Assembly (NCBI RefSeq): GCF_901709675.1
Contig: NC_051095.1
Location: 24,264,956-24,328,955, forward strand
Length of the DNA stretch: 64,000 nucleotides
Direction of reading: 5' to 3'
Source of the DNA: Syngnathus acus
Lineage: Eukaryota > Chordata > Actinopteri > Syngnathiformes > Syngnathidae
In this document: positions 21,582 through 32,639 of the stretch, one piece after another
How positions within the stretch are numbered: position 1 is the first letter of the stretch
Layout: each line of letters starts with the position of its first letter
The notes under the pieces: generated by a model
Databases searched by the model: none
What the model was told of the DNA's origin: nothing
Seen by the model: only the letters and a program-made list of their open reading frames with translations
Made by a program: the position numbers and the translations under genes

Positions 21582-22281
21582 CAGTAATACTATTCTCTCC
21601 ACAGACACCTTCAAGTTCCTGGGAACCACAATCTCTCGGGACCTGAAATGGACCGGCCACATAGACTCTGTCCGGAAGAAGGCCCAGCAGAGGCTGTACT
21701 TCCTGAGACAGCTCAAGAAGTTCAACCTGCTGCGAGAGCTTCTGAAGACCTTCTACACTGCCATCATCCAGTCTGTCCTCTGCAGCTCCATGACTGTCTG
21801 GTTTGGATCAGCCTCCAAACAAGACAAGCACAGACTGCAACGGACAATCAGGACTGCAGAAAAGATCATTGGAATCAACCTCCCATCTATCCAAGACTTG
21901 TACCTGTCCAGGACCAGGAAACGTGCAACGAACATCTCTACAGACCCTTCTCACCCAGGTTGCAGTCTGTTTGAACTACTCCCCTCCGGACGGCGTTATA
22001 GAGCTCGGTACGCCAAAACCAGCAGACACAGAGACAGCTTCTTCCCCCAGGCTGTTGCTCTGATGAACTCACACCACTCTTAGAGTCTCAGAGTCATTAC
22101 TGTGCAATAACATCCAGCTCTTCACACCTTTTTTGAAATTGTCTACACTGTTTTTGCCATTTTTCACATGTCCTGAGTGTTGTTAGTCACCTAAATGTTG
22201 AACAGAGGGTGTGTTTTACCGATGTCAAATTCCTTGTTTGGCACGCTCAAACATGGCGAATAAAAAACTCTTGAATCTTGA
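21582..22281 (+). pseudogene. L2/Rex1-like LINE, 3' fragment
   Basis: Encodes the last 160 or so residues of a reverse transcriptase ORF: STDTFKFLGTTISRDLKW, KKAQQRLYFLRQLKKFNL, FYTAIIQSVLCSSMTVWFGS, EKIIGINLPSIQDLY, DPSHPGCSLFELLPSGRRYR, then a stop at 22081. A 3' UTR with 'gaataaaaaactcttgaatc' follows. The fragment itself has no internal stop. It interrupts the pogo-like MITE between 'tataagtcgctcct' and 'gtcgcccccccac', so it is younger than the MITE. Confidence 0.9.
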
Positions 22282-22324
22282 AGTCGCCCCCCCACCCAAA
22301 CTATGAAGAAAAAACGCGATTTAT

Positions 22325-22640
22325 AGTTAAAAGTTAAAGTTAAAGTCCCAATGATCGTCACACACACACCTGGGTGTGGTGAAATTTGTCCTCTGCATTT
22401 AACCCATCCCCATGTGATTTTAATCCATCCCCTGGGGGAGAGGGGAGCAGTGAGCAGCAGCGGTACCGCGCTCGGGAATCAGTTGGTGATCTAACCCCCC
22501 AATTCCAACCCTTAATGCTGAGTGCCAAGCAGGGAGGCAATGGGTCCCATTTTTATAGTCTTTGGTATGACCCGGCCGGGGTTTGAACCCACAACCTTCC
22601 AGTCTCAGGGCGGACACTCTACCACTAGGCCATTGAGTCC
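22325..22640 (-). mobile_element. tRNA-derived SINE (V-SINE-like)
   Basis: On the minus strand: tRNA-like head 'gcctagtggtagagtgtccg' with B box GGTTCAAACCCC, a body containing 'gcagaggacaaatttcacca' and a tail of ACTTTAA repeats. It lies within the right terminal repeat of the pogo-like MITE. Further partial copies are at 23847-24080 and 26520-26595. Confidence 0.85.
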
Positions 22641-22653
22641 GAACAATACGGTA

Positions 22654-22735
22654 ATTTCGTGTCTTGTGCACTTTGAGATTTGCACTCGGATGTAAAGTCC
22701 GTGATTAATAAAATCTATTATTATTATTATTATTA
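22654..22735 (+). mobile_element. LINE 3' tail fragment with (TTA)n
   Basis: Short 3'-UTR-like piece 'gtgattaataaaatctatta' running into about seven TTA/ATT repeats. The parent element is not identified. Confidence 0.5.
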
Positions 22736-23705
22736 TTTGCCTTTTTGTTTTTTGTGAATAAATGACTTCTTTAACACCCCGGCTTCCCTGCATTTGGGTC
22801 AAACTTTTGCTTCCACTCCACAAAATCTGTGACTGTTCTGGACTTAATAGCGGCATTGTTTGGGGGGGGGGGGGTGGCTGATGCAGTGCATTTCATAATG
22901 ACTTTGGGGGTGGAGCCGAGTGACCCTACCAAGGAATAGTGGTGTACAATATAAACAGATGGAATATACTATATGTAACACCTTTCACAACAAAGGTTTG
23001 TAGTGTGTCAAAGTCAAGTCTCCAAATGATCATTGTATATACTATATACATATACATAGTATGTATACATACGTATGTATATATGTACAGTGCATTTACA
23101 CAGAAATTGAAGTGACTTTAAAAGTTGTACAAATAAGAAAAAATAACTTACTCCTGATACCGCCCATGAAATAAAAATGTGTTTGATTTGGATTCTGCAT
23201 GCATCAGTGCTTATCCTCTCTACAGACTGCATTTTAACATATGCGTTCGCACACACACACGCGCACACGCACACACACACGCACACACTGAAAGCATCGA
23301 CTGACTGTAACACATGATTGAGCAGGCAGGAATTCCATTTACTTTTTGGAGTACGCCTAATATGCTGCTGGCTATGACAACTGAATCGAGTCAAAAGTTT
23401 GCCACCTTCACAAATATAGTTTGAATGTGTGTGCAGTGACTGTGTGTTGACAAAGTGTACACCGTCGGTTTTGCTCATCAGCGTCAAACTTCAACCACTG
23501 TGTTGCGTAAAACCAGCTGTTGGTGACACTGGACAACAATGCAGTTGATCAGATCACAGGAATAATTGGAATTGATCTTTAAGAACAATTGTGACATGTC
23601 CAGAAACAAACATGCTTTATATAAAGTAATTTAAAAATGTAAAGTAGTTGTGTTTACTGATTAGTTGATTTTAATAGAAACTTAGTTTACAAGTTAATTT
23701 TACTA
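22736..23705. other. Mostly unassigned; contains a (CA)n tract
   Basis: A G13 run near 22861, repeated 'tatacata' near 23040-23090 and a (CA)n/(CG) tract at 23246-23288. No coding feature is supported. Confidence 0.55.
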
Positions 23706-24673
23706 CCGTTTTTTTCCATGTATAATGCGCCCCCATGTATAATACGCACCCTAAAAATGGCATGTCAATGCTGGAAAAAAGCCTGTACCCATGTATAATA
23801 CGCACCCAAATTTTGACTATTTTATTTTTTATTTTTATTTTTAAAGTCCCAATGATCGTCACACACGCATCTGGGTGTGGTGAAATTTGTCCTCTGCATT
23901 TGACCCATCCCCGTGTGATTTTGATCCATCCCCTGGGGGAGAGGGGAGCAGTGAGCAGCAGCGGCGCCACGCTCGGGAATCATTTGGTGATCTAACCCCC
24001 CAATTCCAACCCTTAATGCTGAGTGCCAAGCAGGGAGGCAATGGGTCCCATTTTTAAAGTCTTTGGTATGACCCGGCCGGGTTACGTAAGTCCGTAAACG
24101 TAAAATTATTTCAGAAAAAAGATCATCTTTGGGAACAACCGGATGTTATTCTGCTGGTCAGTATCACTGCGCATGCAGTAGCAAACTCGATAGCGAAGAA
24201 ATATGTGAGACTCTCAACCAATGTTCCCTCTAATTTTTCATGTATCTGGGCATACACACAAGCTCCCTGAGCAAACTGAGGACTACTGTGAGCAACATCA
24301 GGTGGCCAACCCGCGGCTCGCTCTTTGCCGGGTTTCATGCAGCTCGCTTCGCTTCGCAATTGTCATGGTGATCTTTCTGGTGATTTCTTAACTAGGCTGG
24401 ACGTATTTTTTTTGTTGGCGTTGATTTCTCCGACTGCCCGGAAAGGCACCACCGCGATCAGTTAGGTTAAAATGAAGAGAGGAAAGTGACGTTGTAAAGA
24501 ACCATCCGTGACAAGATTTTCTTCAAACATCGTTGTACCATGATTTTCTTAAAAAAATAAAAATAAAATAAAATAATAAAATAAAATAAATTGTACCCAT
24601 GTATAATGCGCACCCCAGATTTTAGGACAATAAATTAGTTAAATTTTGCGCATTATACATGGAAAAAAAACGG
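23706..24673. mobile_element. Pogo-like MITE of the CATGTATAATGCGC type
   Basis: The ends are CCGTTTTTTTCCATGTATAA and its inverse, flanked by TA on both sides (23704-23705, 24674-24675). The interior matches 48686-49673, including 'ggaacaaccggatgttattc' and 'gtcagtatcactgcgcatgc'. A SINE fragment is inserted at 23847-24080. A TA duplication is expected for Tc1/mariner and pogo transposition. Confidence 0.88.
23847..24080 (-). mobile_element. V-SINE-like SINE, 5'-truncated
   Basis: Body and tail portion of the SINE described at 22325-22640 ('ggtgtggtgaaatttgtcct', 'gctgagtgccaagcagggag'), ending at 'tatgacccggccggg' without the tRNA head. Confidence 0.85.
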
Positions 24674-24675
24674 TA

Positions 24676-25570
24676 ATTACTTCTTTGTTTGCACACTATG
24701 CGTGCGTGTGCATGTGCGGTGCGTGTTTTAATACATTTTATTTGTTTAGTGCTCAAATCATTATCACACTGCTAAAAACTATAGTTTCAAAAGAAAAATT
24801 ACATACATTTTATAGTTACAAAGCTTTGAAATAAAAATAAACTAAAGAGGCACGAGAAACACAGAAGAGCAAATCACAAGACAATATTTACTGTTTAAAA
24901 GCAGTTCTGAAAAGGTGAGTTGTAAGGTGTGATTTGAATTAGGATGTCAGTTGAGTCACAAATGTATATTGGAAGAAAGTTCCAAAGGATGTTAGTAACT
25001 ATGGCAAAGGCTATGTTGCCCAAGGTGCGGGGCGAGCCTAGTAAACCTACCAAGGAATATTGGTGTACAATAGAGAGAGCCCTATAAGTAATATCAGCTG
25101 TTTAACTGGGATACAGAAGATCAGAAATTTGATAGATTTTTGGATGAAGACTGATAGAACGAAGTACAACCAAACTCACTGTCTTGATCCCGTTACATAT
25201 TTTATATATCGTATGTTTTAGCATGCATGCACCCTATAAAGCAGTGCACTGTGTGTGGGTTGAGTACAGAAATAAATAGTCCCCTTAATTGAGTCTGCAC
25301 CTTTTAACCCGAAGCGCCCTGTGGTGCGGAAAATACGGTAAGTCACAGTTATAATGAGTTTCCTTTGGGAGCATGAGAGGATGCGATAGGGATTGGTGAG
25401 AGCTAGCCAGATATAAATTAAGGGACGAAAGTAGCAGGAAAGAAGTACAAACTAGTGACTACTGTCATAAGTCTTACCTATAATGATGACATCAATTTAA
25501 AGTGTAGGAAAATGAGAGAAGGGGCAAGAAGTTTATTTAGAGGAAGTGCAATATATAAAGCAGAAGTTGG
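24676..25570. other. Unassigned; one MITE terminus
   Basis: A pogo-like right end, 'tgtggtgcggaaaatacgg' followed by TA, ends at 25338, but no matching left end was found. A phrase 'cctaccaaggaata(t/g)tggtgtacaata' occurs here near 25043 and also near 22925. Confidence 0.4.
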
Positions 25571-25574
25571 GGTT

Positions 25575-25853
25575 ATATTACGGCTCCGGCTCTCCTGTGT
25601 GGAATTTGTATGTTCTCCCTGTGGGTTTTCTCCAGGTACTCAGGTATTTCCTCCCACATTCCAAAGACATGCATGGTAGACTGATTGAGCACTCCAAATT
25701 GCCTGTAGATGTGTGTGCGACTGGTTCGTTTCTGTGTGCCCTGCGATTGATGTCCCCCGCCTACTGTCCGAAGTCAGCTGGAATAGGCTCCAGCACACCC
25801 GCGACTCTCGCGAGGAGAAGCTATTCAGAAAATGGATGGACAACATATTCACA
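25575..25853 (+). mobile_element. tRNA-derived SINE, 5'-truncated
   Basis: Same family as 17923-18278: 'tttcctcccacattccaaag', 'tgcgattgatgtcccccgcc', 'aggctccagcacacccgcga' and a short GGATGGA tail. The tRNA head is missing. Confidence 0.85.
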
Positions 25854-26424
25854 CGCTGACCAATCCCGAATGCAAATAGCAAAAATACAGATGGAACTGA
25901 TGGCCACAATAATGTTTAAATTTGTATATATTCATAGTTTCAACCATAAATCTCATTTGTCACTATTTCTATATGGTAGTGTAAAAGAATTCACAGGATC
26001 CAACGCTTTGCAATAATCTGCTAACCGACAAAGGGCAGCTCATTCACTGAATGTATAAATTCAGTGTATAACCTGTCCAAGTCAAGTCCAATGTATTTAT
26101 ATATGTAGGTCTTGATCACATCAAAGTCTCAAAGGCCTTCACATGCCTACAGTTGACAAATTATAATAACATCCCCTGATCTTTAGTTCCAAAATGCAAG
26201 GAAAAAGTCTTAAAAACTTCTATGTGGAAGAATGAGAAACCTTAAGAGGCCACAGATGGGAGAATCGCCCTTCCAAGGTAACCAAGCAGCAATGAATGCC
26301 AAATGGCCAATATTTAACACAATATGATTATATAGTTCAAATCAAATTAGCAGGACATACATGTTAGAACACAAGAACACCATCATGGCTGCCCCGTGTG
26401 ATAGTATTGCTCTCAAGGTCACAG
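25854..26424. other. Nothing recognised
   Basis: No supported feature. Confidence 0.5.
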
Positions 26425-26505
26425 GTGCATTGGAGCCAATACCAGATTACCTTGGGTAAGAGGTGGCGTGCACATTGAACTGATCGCCAGCCAATTTTGC
26501 ATGGA
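26425..26505 (-). mobile_element. Old SINE fragment
   Basis: 'gcattggagccaataccaga...gatcgccagccaattttgca' is a diverged copy of the middle of the SINE at 17923-18278 on the minus strand. Confidence 0.55.
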
Positions 26506-26519
26506 ACATTAAGACAGTG

Positions 26520-26595
26520 TTTGAGGCCGGGGTTTGAACCCACAACCTTCCAGTCCCAGGGCGGACACTCTACCACTAGGCTACTGAGCTGTGTC
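26520..26595 (-). mobile_element. V-SINE-like tRNA head only
   Basis: 'ggggtttgaacccacaacct' and 'cggacactctaccactagg' match the tRNA-like head of the SINE at 22325-22640. Confidence 0.7.
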
Positions 26596-26603
26596 CTATG
26601 CCC

Positions 26604-27022
26604 TATGTAGTGCCTCCACGCGGCGACACATGGTAACTGGGTACAACACGGACCCAGGCTAAACTACAAGGGACTCGGAGGAGGTTTGGCCCCTAGACGT
26701 GCGGCACGCAGGCCCACCGGTGTGTGGACACGCCCTGGTGCCCACGAACCAGCCCCCAACTATGGGTTAAATAGTACCACTGCCCAGTGGGCTTCTCGGG
26801 AGAGGAATGGGCTAAGGGAGTCAACCCCTACAGAAAATCAATTTCCCCTTGGGTTGGTGTCAGGAAGGGCATCCGGCTGTAAAAAGTTTTGCTCCAAAAA
26901 TTTTCTCAGTATAGGACTCTCAACCACGAGATGGCCATGGACCGTCCCTGGTGGAAGAAAGTCATATTGAGAATCCAGTCCAACCCAGCGGCGCCTGGAA
27001 AGCGGACTTTAAACCGATGATG
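26604..27022 (+). mobile_element. Non-autonomous RTE-like LINE derivative (copy 1)
   Basis: The first part ('gtgcctccacgcggcgacac', 'gtgtcaggaagggcatccgg') is the 5' region of the RTE-like LINE at 43714-47469. After 'ctcagtataggactctcaac' it jumps to the last 110 bases of that LINE ('cacgagatggccatggaccg' to 'ggactttaaaccgatgatga'). The entire endonuclease/reverse transcriptase ORF is missing. The identical junction occurs in the copy at 40496-41102, so this is an amplified family rather than a one-off deletion. Confidence 0.9.
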
Positions 27023-27585
27023 ATGTCTTGCTTATTCATTAAATCTCTTCTTAATCCTTAATTCGGTTATCGATTATTTCGTATTAACTATGTTGAGCAT
27101 GGTTTTATATGCAGTAATTAGAACTTTAAAATGTCTTTATTTCCCTATCATAGTCATTCTTTAAATCCGTTCAATTCTTTTCAAAGTGAAGACAGCTTTA
27201 ATCCTTAACATCAGGAATTGTCAGATCTGGTTCGAAGTAGTTATCTTGAGTTCAGCTAGGGCGAGGGCGCTCTAGTAAATTAACGAATCCTTGAGGTCTT
27301 AACAAAGACATCTAAAAATATCCGTAACATAACAAAAGCATCAAACAACAGAAGGGAGCCATCATTATGGCGCGGTTATTCTGACGACTTGCCTCGAATT
27401 GAGTTACTCGGCACGCGCGTCGTTTGATTTGAGAGGGATTGGCGTCATAAAGATTTATATTGATTCTTTTAGAATTAATTGAACTCGGATGGTCAGAGAC
27501 GGACGAGTCCCTTCACCCCGGCTTGCCGAACACTTTAATGGGAAGCCGGTCACTTTGATAAAAAGTGCACGTTTGACAGCACTCA
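27023..27585. other. Nothing recognised
   Basis: No supported feature. Confidence 0.5.
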
Positions 27586-28352
27586 CACTGTCACCTTTTC
27601 ATTGGAAAAATCTTGAGGCACACACCAACAAAAATCTGTTAAGTGTTACACCAGCTTCTATATTAAAATTAGTTGTATTACAATGAAAGATGTTGTGAAA
27701 GTGCTATATAAATAAAGTCCTATTCATATATATGTATATGTATGGAGAGAGAGTCAAATAATTGAATAAAAATAAATAATTCCATATTTTTTAAATTTGA
27801 TTTCTTTTTTTATAAAAAAAAAGTTTTAGACAGTGTAAGGAATAAACTATTGAAAGTGATTGTGATTAAAATCCACAAGAATCAACAATACTGTGTTTAC
27901 TGTTTTAGACTAGCTCTATAAATTTTGTGACAATAAGAACAAAGTCACGTTTAAAGACGCCCTGCTGTTCTGGAAACAGCTGAGTGGTAACCAAAGTGAA
28001 GGTGTCACGACTTGGCTATGTACTTTATGTTGGTGAAAAATGCACAATCCAGGTTCTCCGATCGAAGTACATGCTGTGATTTCCATCAGTCCGCAATGGC
28101 CGTGAGAGCGTCACTGTTATCAAAAGCACACAGCAGCACACATAAACTGAATATGTGCCGATGCAGCACAATCAGACCGACACGACGAAAATCTCAAGAT
28201 TTTCTGATTAGCCACTCACGTGCAATTAACACGTGGCTGACCAGGCCTTGCCCTAACTGAACAGTGGTTTGGCGAACCTGTTTACAATGCCCTCCATAAT
28301 TAATATTGGACAGTTTCACAAGGCACATCTGAACATCTCTCACGGCGCACCA
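27586..28352 (-). mobile_element. hAT-like non-autonomous element, second copy
   Basis: Opposite orientation to 35778-36550, sharing 'ccttttcattggaaaaa', 'ctgttaagtgttacaccagc', 'agtgattgtgattaaaatcc' and 'cacagcagcacacataaact'. The right end 'catctctcacggcgcaccag' corresponds to the element's CAGTG terminus. The left end has diverged. Confidence 0.75.
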
Positions 28353-28689
28353 GTGTCAATGTCTGCGTTTCATCATTAGAGAGCGTTGGTGGACTTTTGT
28401 GGGAGTGCAGTGTATTAGAGCTGTGCAATACCTGAGTACTTTTAGGTAAACTAAATACAGCGATCTCTCGCGAATGTGCTACTTTGTAGGTTTATAAGTG
28501 ACGGGAGAACGGCATTTAAATACACATTGATAGCACGGGGCGAGCCTCTGAGTAATGTGCGTCACAGCGGACAAGCGCGGGAAGCCTCTCACAAACGAGG
28601 ACTGTTTATTTAGGGAATACGAAAAGAGCAACAGGGGGAAAGGGAGGCTGGAACACCAGAAGAGCAGGTGCACAAGGCGACTGATGAAC

Positions 28690-29545
28690 TGGTCAGGGAG
28701 CCTGCGTCGACTGCGAATCGGTGAAAGGGACTTGCTCTCCCGCTCGTGCCGTCTGGTCCGAATTCGTCGGTCGACTTTCGCCGCCAGATCCATGGCGTCC
28801 TCCAAAGTCCAGCTGTGGTTGTAGGAGATCAGTTCATGCTTCATCTAGTCCGCCAGCCCGTGGAGGAAAGCACTCACCAAGGAGGCAGGATTTCAGTCAC
28901 TGTGCCCGACTACGGTTCAGAATTCAATTCCGAACTCCGCCACTGACCTATTCCCCCGGCGAAGGACCAGCAGATCCTGAGAGACATCCGAACTGGCGGA
29001 TCCCAAGTCAAACAACCGGAGCATCCCATGGGCGAAGGCGTTGAACGATGCGCAGGTGGAGGATTGTCGATCGTACTCCGCCGTGCCCCAGAGGCATGCT
29101 CGCCCAGTCAGGTGAGTGACCACATAGGCTACTTTGGCTCGCTCTGTGGAAAACGTCTGCGGCTGTAGGTCAAATATGATCCGGCAACTCGATAGGAATG
29201 CACACGTGTTTGGGGTCACCGTCAAAGCGTTCGGCATTGCCGATGTTGGGCTCTGGAACGTCTATGGGTCTACGGATCCCCTCCCTGGACCGGGTCTCAA
29301 ATGCAGCTGGCATCTGTTCCTATTGAATGAGGGAGTGGCCGAAGAAGTTAGCGCCTTGAGGCTCCGGAAAGTCTGGGCCATCTCTTTCTGCTGGAGCTGC
29401 TGTTGTTGCTGTTGTAGCTGCTGCTGTTGCAGTTGGCCGGTTTGCACGAGGGTGCGGATGTCCTCTGACAAGCTATTGATGGCTCCCTCGGTTCTCTCCA
29501 GATGGGTCAATGGGGTCTGGTCCTGCGCTGGCTACATTTTGTGGG
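28690..29545 (-). pseudogene. Ty3/gypsy gag fragment (Sushi-like)
   Basis: Minus strand, from the right: LERTEGAINSLSEDIRTLVQ and a Gln-rich stretch, then FDLQPQTFSTERAKVAYVVT, LTGRACLWGTAEYD, FAHGMLRLFDLGSAS and DLLVLRRGNRSVAEFGIEF, then LEDAMDLAAKVDRRIRTRRH. This order matches the capsid-like region of Sushi-ichi/Mag-type gypsy gag proteins. Stops follow GIEF and the frame changes at least twice; the zinc knuckle, protease and polymerase are absent. Confidence 0.85.
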
Positions 29546-30490
29546 TCAATTTGTAATATTTGAAATACACGGACTGAAAAATGGTCCCAGCACACCACTG
29601 CCCTGTAGTTGACTGTTGGCCTATAGAACATAATTGAAACAAGCATCACCAAATAGGGTACATACTGGGTCAAGAGGTTGAATATGTAGCCATTGCCGTA
29701 CAAGGGGAATCAACCAAGATTGAACATGGCTTCTAAGTGACTGCAGGTCATAGCAAATTCCAATCATCATAAACAACGACAACATTACAACCACCAAAAA
29801 CAAGTCACCCTTGTGATAACTGAACTATGAATCTGACCTTCACTCTAGTAAAAATCTAATACTAATCAAGTTAGCACCTGAAATCTCCAACACTGAAGGA
29901 TCTAATTAATTTTTTGCACGTCAGTCACTTGGGTGATAAGAAGACATTCAAGTTCAAATTCTAATGGGAGGATTAATTGTGAGCAACTTCTCATATTAAA
30001 GTTTTTGAATATTCATCAGGTCGAACATACTTTTGTGTGTGTTTTTATTAATTAAATTGTATTCAGAGGGGAAATGATAAAACATTACCGTCTTTATCTC
30101 ACTTACCTGCTGCATTTTTTTCCGTCATCCAACACTACAAAGCAGACAGGGCTTCTTATTAAACCTCATTACAAAAACATACTTGTGTTGCAAATATGTT
30201 GTTATTCACCTCAGAATGTTTGCAAACATAAAGATTTAAGCTTCTCTGCTTGAGCAACAAGGTAATGACAGTATTGCGTCTAATTTTAGCTCTGCTGCTG
30301 AGCAATGTTTGCTGCATTACAGCACTGCCTTTCAGTCTTGTGCCTCCCGATGAAGTGAAAATGGTTAACAATCAGCGAAAGCGGTAAACAATTTGTTATT
30401 TGACTCAGCTTTTGTTACATAATGGAAAAAAACACTTTCACCTTTTCAAATGCAGTCAGTGAAATAATTATTTATGGCAATTTTTTTATT
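29546..30490. other. Nothing recognised
   Basis: AT-rich, with no repeat terminus or coding remnant that I can support. Confidence 0.5.
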
Positions 30491-30492
30491 TA

Positions 30493-30904
30493 CCGTATTT
30501 TCCGGACTATAAGGCGCACCTAAAAACCTAACATTTTCTCAAAAGCCGACAATGCGCCTTATAGTCCGGTGCGCCTTATATATGGACCAAATTCCTAAAT
30601 TTAAACTGGCCCGAAGCATTGTGTCATGAAATCAATCATAAGTGGCCCGCTGAAGACTATGAATCATGAATCAAAAAGACTATGGATCATTATTTTGTGA
30701 TTATAAAGTAATTTGTTGCGTCTGAAGTTGAAATAAAAAAGATAAAATGGAGAATGATTTGATTTGGATTAAAAGTCTGACATGATGCATTAATGGTGCG
30801 CCTTATAGTCCGGTGCGCCTTATATAAGGACAAAGTTTTAAAATGGGCCATTCATTGAAGGTGCGCCTTATAGTCCAGTGCGCCTTATAGTCCGGAAAAT
30901 ACGG
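30493..30904. mobile_element. Pogo-like MITE of the GGACTATAAGGCGCAC type
   Basis: The ends are CCGTATTTTCCGGACTATAA and its perfect inverse, flanked by TA (30491-30492, 30905-30906). Inside are further direct and inverted copies of 'tgcgccttatagtcc'. The length is 412 bp, with no coding capacity. Confidence 0.92.
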
Positions 30905-30922
30905 TACTTTAATTCAACCGGG

Positions 30923-30994
30923 TCCCTGATGGTCTAGTGGTTAGGATTCGGCGCTCTCACCGCCGCGGCATGGGTTCGATTCCCGGTCAGAGAG
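30923..30994 (+). tRNA. tRNA-Glu(CTC)-like sequence, degenerate
   Basis: Closely follows the vertebrate tRNA-Glu(CTC) pattern: A box TGGTCTAGTGG, anticodon loop CTCTCAC with anticodon CTC at 30956-30958 in a perfect CGGCG/CGCCG stem, and B box GGTTCGATTCC. The acceptor stem has one C-A mismatch and a compensated last pair; the T stem has an A-G mismatch and a T-G wobble. It is followed by 'agccagtgtcttccctgtgc', which looks like a retroposon body, so it is more likely a tRNA pseudogene or SINE head than a working gene. Confidence 0.65.
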
Positions 30995-31062
30995 CCAGAT
31001 GCAGCAGTACGAGGGCACAAGCCAGTGTCTTCCCTGTGCCGGTCTCAAGCCCGGGAAAATAC

Positions 31063-31204
31063 AAAATGAGCTTAGCACGTCCACCTCACAGTTCAGAGGG
31101 TGCGGGTTCGATTCCACCTCCGGCCCTCCCTGTGTGGAGTTTGCATGCGTTCCCCATGCCTGCATGGCTTTTCTCCGGTTTCCTCCCACTTTGCAAAAAC
31201 ACTG
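31063..31204 (+). mobile_element. tRNA-derived SINE, 5' part
   Basis: Head and first body block of the family at 17923-18278: 'agcacgtccacctcacagtt', B box GGTTCGATTCC, 'cctccctgtgtggagtttgc', truncated after 'tttcctcccactttgc'. Confidence 0.82.
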
Positions 31205-31615
31205 ACAGGAGGCCCTAAGAACGACCCAAGACACACTAGAGCAGGGGTCACCAACTCCGGTCCTCAAGGGCGCCAATCCAGCCTGTTTTAGATGTATCCC
31301 CCCTGCAACACACCTGATTCAAATAATCAGGATCGCTATCAGCCTTAATAGAGCTTGCTGATGAGCTGATCATTTGAATCAGGTGTGTTGTTGCAGGGCT
31401 GCACCTAAAACAGGCTGGATTGGCGCCCTTGAGGACCGGAGTTGGTGACCCCTGCACTAGAGGGTATATCTCCCAGCTGGCATGGGAACGCCTTGAGGTC
31501 CTCCAGGACAAGATGGACAAAGTGGCTGGTGAGAGGGAAGTCTGGGCTTTCAACATACCTGCACCTGACCTGACTCCAGATAAGTCACAGAGAATGGATG
31601 GATGGATATTTGATG
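31205..31615 (+). mobile_element. Rex3 3'-end fragment split by a MITE
   Basis: Encodes, across the MITE, YISQLAWERLEVLQDKMDKV and AGEREVWAF, which is the Rex3 C-terminus, followed by a GGATGGATGGA tail near 31595. The MITE at 31242-31454 sits upstream of ISQLAWER. Confidence 0.75.
31242..31454. mobile_element. Palindromic hAT-like MITE, perfect 8-bp duplication
   Basis: Starts CAGGGGTCACCAACTCCGGT, ends with the inverse GTTGGTGACCCCTG, and is flanked by CACTAGAG at 31234-31241 and 31455-31462. The outer 50 bases of each side are near-perfect inverted repeats ('gtcctcaagggcgccaatcc'). It inserted into a Rex3 remnant. Confidence 0.95.
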
Positions 31616-32124
31616 CCAGCGTGCAGCTACCAACCTCCATCATAAAAAAAAGGAAGCCATATAACTGTTATAACTCCTACAGCGTTTACCTGATTTAGGT
31701 GACCATAAATCCCAATTGTCTCTGTTCATGTCCCTTAAATGACAAGAATTTAACAAACTTCATGCATGAGCTGAACCTATTTACACATATTTACCATTAG
31801 TTGTAAAGTAATCATACACGTAATCATTACTCTATATTAGATCGGAATTATGAAATCATTGTTCTATGTCCATCATTCAAGACTTCATTAATATTTTGAG
31901 CTTTTACCATGTAGAGTAATTTTAAGCTCAACCTGTGGAGCCGAAACACGTATTTTGCATGTATTTTACATAACGAAAACCTCATGGAAATCACAGTACA
32001 AAAACAACTAAAATTATACATACTGAGCGTAAAATTTAGGCTTGTATAGTTGAACACAAAGCTAATTTGCATAAATGGCAACAGATGGATACACAGGTTG
32101 TTTTTTCCTTTAACCATCTAAATC
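31616..32124. other. Nothing recognised
   Basis: No supported feature. Confidence 0.5.
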
Positions 32125-32217
32125 AGGGGTCTCAAACTCCAGTCCTCAGGGGCCGCATTCCTACATGATTTCCAAGTTTCTCTCGTTAAACACACCAAAT
32201 GAAGACACTTTGTTATG
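32125..32217. mobile_element. Half of a hAT-like MITE
   Basis: 'caggggtctcaaactccagt' and 'ccgcattcctacatg' match the left half of the MITE at 47220-47420, which is cut off where a SINE begins. Confidence 0.8.
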
Positions 32218-32460
32218 CCTGCACACAGAGACAAACAACCATACGCACTCATACTCACACCTATGGGCAATTTGGAGCGCTCAATTGGGCTACCAACCAT
32301 GTTTTTTGGGATGTGGGAGGAAACCGGAGTTCCCGGGGAAAACCCACGCAGGCACGGGGAGCACATGCAAACTCCACACAGTGAGGGCCTGAGGTGGAAT
32401 CAAACCTGTAACCTCTGAACTGTGAGGCGGACATGCTAATCAGTGCACCACCGTGCCATC
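32218..32460 (-). mobile_element. tRNA-derived SINE, 3'-truncated
   Basis: Minus-strand copy of the 17923-18278 family with a degenerate B box ('ggtttgattcc'), 'tgtggagtttgcatgtgctc' and 'gtttcctcccacatcccaaa', ending at 'ttgtttgtctctgtg' without the (ATGG)n tail. Confidence 0.85.
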
Positions 32461-32639
32461 ACTGAATAGAAAATCACTTAATAATAATAATTTAAATCAA
32501 TCAATACAATAAGTATAGAAATAAAAAATAGTGCAGTGACTATACACTTTTCGTTTAAGACATTTGATTTTTCTAAGAGTCAACGAACCAAATCAAAACC
32601 GTGAGCAAAACTGAACCGACCGTTTTTTTGTTTTTTTCT

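Larger units (their letters stand above)
20117..22651 (+). mobile_element. Pogo-like MITE, long copy with two later insertions
   Basis: The left end is CCGTTTTTTTCGGACTAAAA, and the right end is interrupted by a SINE but resumes as 'tccgaacaatacgg' before TA at 22652-22653. Left to right it matches the reverse complement of the 48366-50771 copy: several 'aagtcgc' blocks, 171-bp tandem units, 'aaacggctctttatttaaca', 'gtaatcccttgctacattgc', then the right TIR block. A LINE fragment and a SINE have inserted near its right end. No coding capacity was seen. Confidence 0.85.
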
